A stretch of DNA of 64,000 nt from the NCBI RefSeq assembly GCF_050268245.1, contig NZ_JBNNGK010000006.1, positions 1 through 64,000 of the forward strand. The letters run 5' to 3'. The notes under the pieces were generated by a model. The model was not told the DNA's origin. It did not search any database and saw only the letters and a list, made by a program, of their open reading frames with translations. Positions 61,683 through 64,000 of this stretch are shown one piece after another. How positions within the stretch are numbered: the first letter of the stretch is position 1; each line of letters starts with the position of its first letter. Position numbers and translations under genes: made by a program. This DNA comes from JBNNGK01 sp050268245. Its GTDB lineage: Bacteria > Pseudomonadota > Gammaproteobacteria > Enterobacterales > Enterobacteriaceae.

Positions 61683-61934
61683 TCAACGCTCCTGTGGGTA
61701 ATGACTTACCAAATAATCCATTAATTCGCCAAAGGTGTTCAATTCAGCCTCTGCCAGTGCATTGAGATCAATATCCATTCCGAGTTCATTTTTAGCTTCA
61801 ACCTTGATGGTCACGAAATCAAGACTGACAAGGTCTAATTCCTCTATCGTGGTTTCATCAGTGATTGAGCTAACGTCAACGTCAGTTAATCTATCAATTA
61901 ACGTCTTTAGGAATTCCTCTAGTTCTTTCCGCAT
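61683..61934 (-). CDS. Acyl carrier protein, first gene of the cluster
   Basis: 83-residue acidic carrier protein. EELDLVSLDFVTIKVEAKN holds the phosphopantetheine serine S37; the residue before it is valine where fatty-acid ACPs have aspartate (DSL). The rest, with DVSSITDETTI before and ELGMDIDLNAL after, fits a four-helix ACP. It would carry the growing chain for the ketosynthase, ketoreductase and dehydratase that follow. No phosphopantetheinyl transferase or malonyl transferase is nearby, so host enzymes must supply them. AAAAAGGATG lies ahead of the ATG. Confidence 0.88.
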   Translation of the reverse strand: MRKELEEFLKTLIDRLTDVDVSSITDETTIEELDLVSLDFVTIKVEAKNELGMDIDLNALAEAELNTFGELMDYLVSHYPQER

Positions 61935-62559
61935 GGCAACATCCTTTTTTACTGTTTTGTGTAAGTTTATTTAATAATTAGCATGATTTACCCCCACGGC
62001 CAAGTCAAGATTTTTTATTTCAACTATTTTTTTATTTTTTAATATTAACCCATTAATAATAACCCAATAAATACACAAGAATTTATTTACACTAAACGTT
62101 ACTTTTATATAAAACACATTGTTTTCGCAACTGTCATTCATTATATAAATACCTTTACTAATGATGACGAGAAGTAATTAAAATGTATCCAATGAATATT
62201 AACGACGTCATCCTGACGTTAATTGGATCGATTAATTTTAAATATTGGACTCAGATCACATTAATGATTCCATAAACCCACCTCACTATTGAAAAATTAG
62301 CACGATTGACCCTCGTAAAAATAAACATCACGACATAACAAACATCGCTGCAGGAGGCGTTTAAGGCATAACTAATAAAAATGTCCATCAGCCAACCGCC
62401 ATTACCTGAATTTTCTTATGGCTTGCCCCTCGCCATTGGTTTAACGTTGATGCTCGATGGGCAAGAAGGCGACAACAAACTTTGCAGATAGGGCCGTCCC
62501 TTCCCCCCTCTACAACGCAAAATCAATTTCTAAGCACCGTTATCAAAGGAACAACCAAA
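61935..62559. other. Divergent region between the ACP operon and yegS
   Basis: About 625 bases, very A+T-rich from 61970 to 62300, which must contain the promoter of the acyl-synthesis operon (minus strand) and that of yegS (plus strand). Such A+T-rich DNA is a likely H-NS target (inference). A 36-codon open frame from ATG 62381 to TAG 62491 (MSISQPPLPEFSYGLPLAIG...) could be a peptide or a gene remnant; a CAGGAGG stands 22 bases upstream, too far for a normal site. I see no recognised RNA element. Confidence 0.4.
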
Positions 62560-63459
62560 ATGGGTGAAAATGCACCAACGCTGCTTATCATTAATGGCAA
62601 GGGAGCCGGTGATGAACGGGTACGCTCAGCCATACAAAACCTCAGAGAGACGGGTGATGTTCTGCACGTTCGCGTAACCTATGAATACGGTGATGCAGCG
62701 CGCTACGTTGAAGAAGGTGCAAAGCTTGGCGTCAGCAACATCATTGCAGGGGGTGGCGATGGCACTATTAACGAAATAGCCGCCGCGCTGATTAACATCC
62801 CTGCGGAACAACGCCCAGTATTAGGTATCCTGCCGCTGGGGACGGCTAACGATTTCGCCATGGCGTGTAACATTCCTTTAGTTCCAGAACAGGCACTGAA
62901 TCTGGCGATAAAAGGCCGTGCTGTACCGATCGATTTAGCCAAAGTGAACGACGACCGTTACTTTATCAATATGGCGACCGGCGGCTTTGGTGCGCGAATC
63001 ACCACTGAAACGCCGGAAAAACTCAAAGCGGCACTCGGTGGCGTGTCTTATTTTATCCATGGTCTATTGCGAATGGATACGCTCAAAGCCGATCGCTGCG
63101 AGATTCGCGGCCCAGGCTTCAAGTGGTCCGGCGATGCAATGGTGATAGGCATCGGCAACGGAAAGCAAGCGGGCGGCGGCCAAGAGTTGTGCCCAGAAGC
63201 GTTGATCAACGATGGTCTATTGCAATTGCGTTTGCTGATTGCCGACGAATTGCTACCCGCACTGATCGCCAGCCTCTTCAACGGCGAAGAAAACAAAAGC
63301 GTAAAGGGAGCCTCGTTACCTTGGTTGGAAATTGACGCGCCAAATGAGATGACCTTTAATCTCGACGGTGAGCCGTTAAAAGGCACGCATTTCCGTATTG
63401 AAGTACTACCTAACGCCATCCAATGCCGTCTACCGCCAAACTGCCAGCTACTCGGCTAA
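62560..63459 (+). CDS. yegS: Lipid kinase YegS
   Basis: Diacylglycerol-kinase-fold enzyme; E. coli YegS phosphorylates phosphatidylglycerol in vitro, and its role in the cell is unclear. The ATG at 62560 has AAAGGA nine bases upstream and gives 299 residues as in E. coli; a frame that extends to 62482 is not conserved. The nucleotide-binding motif GGGDGTINE is at about 63-71, with LLIINGKGAGDERVRSAIQ at the N-terminus and LPLGTANDFA at about 90. It marks the return to core gene order after the accessory region. Confidence 0.95.
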   Translation: MGENAPTLLIINGKGAGDERVRSAIQNLRETGDVLHVRVTYEYGDAARYVEEGAKLGVSNIIAGGGDGTINEIAAALINIPAEQRPVLGILPLGTANDFAMACNIPLVPEQALNLAIKGRAVPIDLAKVNDDRYFINMATGGFGARITTETPEKLKAALGGVSYFIHGLLRMDTLKADRCEIRGPGFKWSGDAMVIGIGNGKQAGGGQELCPEALINDGLLQLRLLIADELLPALIASLFNGEENKSVKGASLPWLEIDAPNEMTFNLDGEPLKGTHFRIEVLPNAIQCRLPPNCQLLG

Positions 63460-63907
63460 GTGCAACAGGCGCCGGCAGGCGCCTGAATCGCATCGCAACT
63501 CACGCAAACTATATTTTTATAACAGTTTGATTGATAACTTTATTATATTTTATCACTTCTTATTTATGTGAAAAATTCAACTATCGGCTAAATCAGAGCC
63601 CACTTCATCCATAACGATTTGTTTTCTGCCGTTCGCTTTTCCGCTCTCTAAACACCAAACACCAAGCAGTGATCCTTTCCGGCAAAAATGCCAAATCATA
63701 CTTGTATGGTAGGTAGGTCATGGCGTAGTTGTTATCCAACACAGCACCGTAAGCACAGGAAGTCATATTCCCGCTATCGCATCTATTGTTTCTCCTTGCC
63801 ATCATGATTTTATTAGTATCTCGGCTTCAATCACCGCTTTTTCACTCTGCCGGTGGTCAGTGACCTCGACTTACCAGCGTATGAGGAAGCTTTAACGGGA
63901 GTTAATC
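63460..63907. other. yegS-fbaB intergenic region
   Basis: CAGGCGCCGGCAGGCGCCTG (63466-63485) is a perfect eight-pair stem just after yegS and may act as its terminator, although no T-run follows. A 66-codon frame on the minus strand (63805 to 63605, MMARRNNRCDSGNMTS...) has no known relatives that I recognise and no convincing ribosome site; I do not call it a gene. The fbaB promoter should lie in the last 150 bases; I could not fix its boxes. Confidence 0.45.
63466..63485 (+). terminator. Hairpin after yegS
   Basis: CAGGCGCC-GGCA-GGCGCCTG, eight perfect pairs, without a T-tract. A terminator or transcript-stabilising stem. Confidence 0.5.
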
Positions 63908-64000
63908 ATGACTGATATTGCACAGTTGTTAGGTAAAGAAGCGGAAGACCTGTTGCAACACCGCTGTACCACCATTCCTGTAGAAAATCTCTATTTGCCA
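63908..64000 (+). CDS. fbaB: Class I fructose-bisphosphate aldolase, 5' end only
   Basis: The 31 codons in the window begin MTDIAQLLGKEAEDLLQHRC and go on TTIPVENLYLP, matching the N-terminus of E. coli FbaB (MTDIAQLLGKDADNLLQHRC). FbaB is the DhnA-type Schiff-base aldolase of gluconeogenesis and cleaves or forms fructose 1,6-bisphosphate. ACGGGAG lies six bases before the ATG. The rest of the gene is beyond the window, so integrity cannot be judged. Confidence 0.92.
   Translation, partial: MTDIAQLLGKEAEDLLQHRCTTIPVENLYLP

Noticed and set aside
63605..63805. 66-codon reverse open frame between yegS and fbaB
   Set aside because: No recognised homology, no good ribosome site and no conserved neighbours; too weak to call a gene.

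Overview
The window is chromosomal DNA of a member of the Enterobacterales, most likely Serratia or a close relative in the Yersiniaceae. Gene order and protein sequences follow the Escherichia coli backbone (yffB-dapE-ypfN-ypfH-tmcA-ypfJ-purC-bamC-dapA-gcvR-bcp-perM-bepA-yfgD-hda, uraA-upp-purM-purN, speG, ppk-ppx-yfgF-yfgG, then alkA/yegD-mdtABC-baeSR-yegP-yegQ-cyaR and yegS-fbaB). Several features are not typical of E. coli: an M15 peptidase gene inside the dapE operon, large PstC/PstA permeases beside ppk, a membrane-anchored bactofilin, ERIC elements, and a small fatty-acid-type biosynthetic cluster. The genus call is inference from layout and protein similarity.

Layout. 1-1009: remains of an integrated element, namely the 3' end of an IS3-family insertion sequence that cuts off a large serine recombinase gene placed against the start of yffB. 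1008-16706: core genes for lysine/cell-wall precursor synthesis (dapE, dapA), outer-membrane assembly (bamC, bepA), tRNA modification (tmcA), purines (purC), peroxide defence (bcp) and replication control (hda), ending with a repetitive lipoprotein. 17025-21819: uracil uptake and salvage (uraA, upp), purine synthesis (purMN) with PurR operators at purC and purM, and speG. 22001-31439: bactofilin, a pstC-pstA-pstB operon read leftward and ppk-ppx read rightward from one intergenic region holding a candidate Pho box and an ERIC element. 31488-40048: yfgF, yfgG, mgtE, an Ada-AlkA fusion, yegD, an acetyltransferase and a small P-loop kinase. 40348-49950: the mdtABC-baeSR efflux operon without mdtD. 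49973-50283: a tandem 118-bp array of paired REP palindromes. 50373-52551: yegP, yegQ and the sRNA CyaR.

52816-61934 is the accessory part. It lies between cyaR and yegS, a junction that differs from E. coli. It holds two small orphan proteins (one with a possible LRAT/NlpC-like papain-fold signature) and a leftward set of genes: acyl carrier protein, ketosynthase, MaoC-type dehydratase, FabG-type ketoreductase, a PF10118-like putative diiron protein, a hydrolase-methyltransferase fusion and a FadH-type enoyl reductase. The first five are tightly packed and probably form one operon that builds and oxidises a carrier-bound acyl chain. The last two follow after larger gaps and may methylate and reduce it. 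The product cannot be told from the sequence. This is the best candidate in the window for an undescribed system. 62560-64000 returns to core genes (yegS and the start of fbaB).

No tRNA or rRNA gene, CRISPR array or replication origin was recognised.
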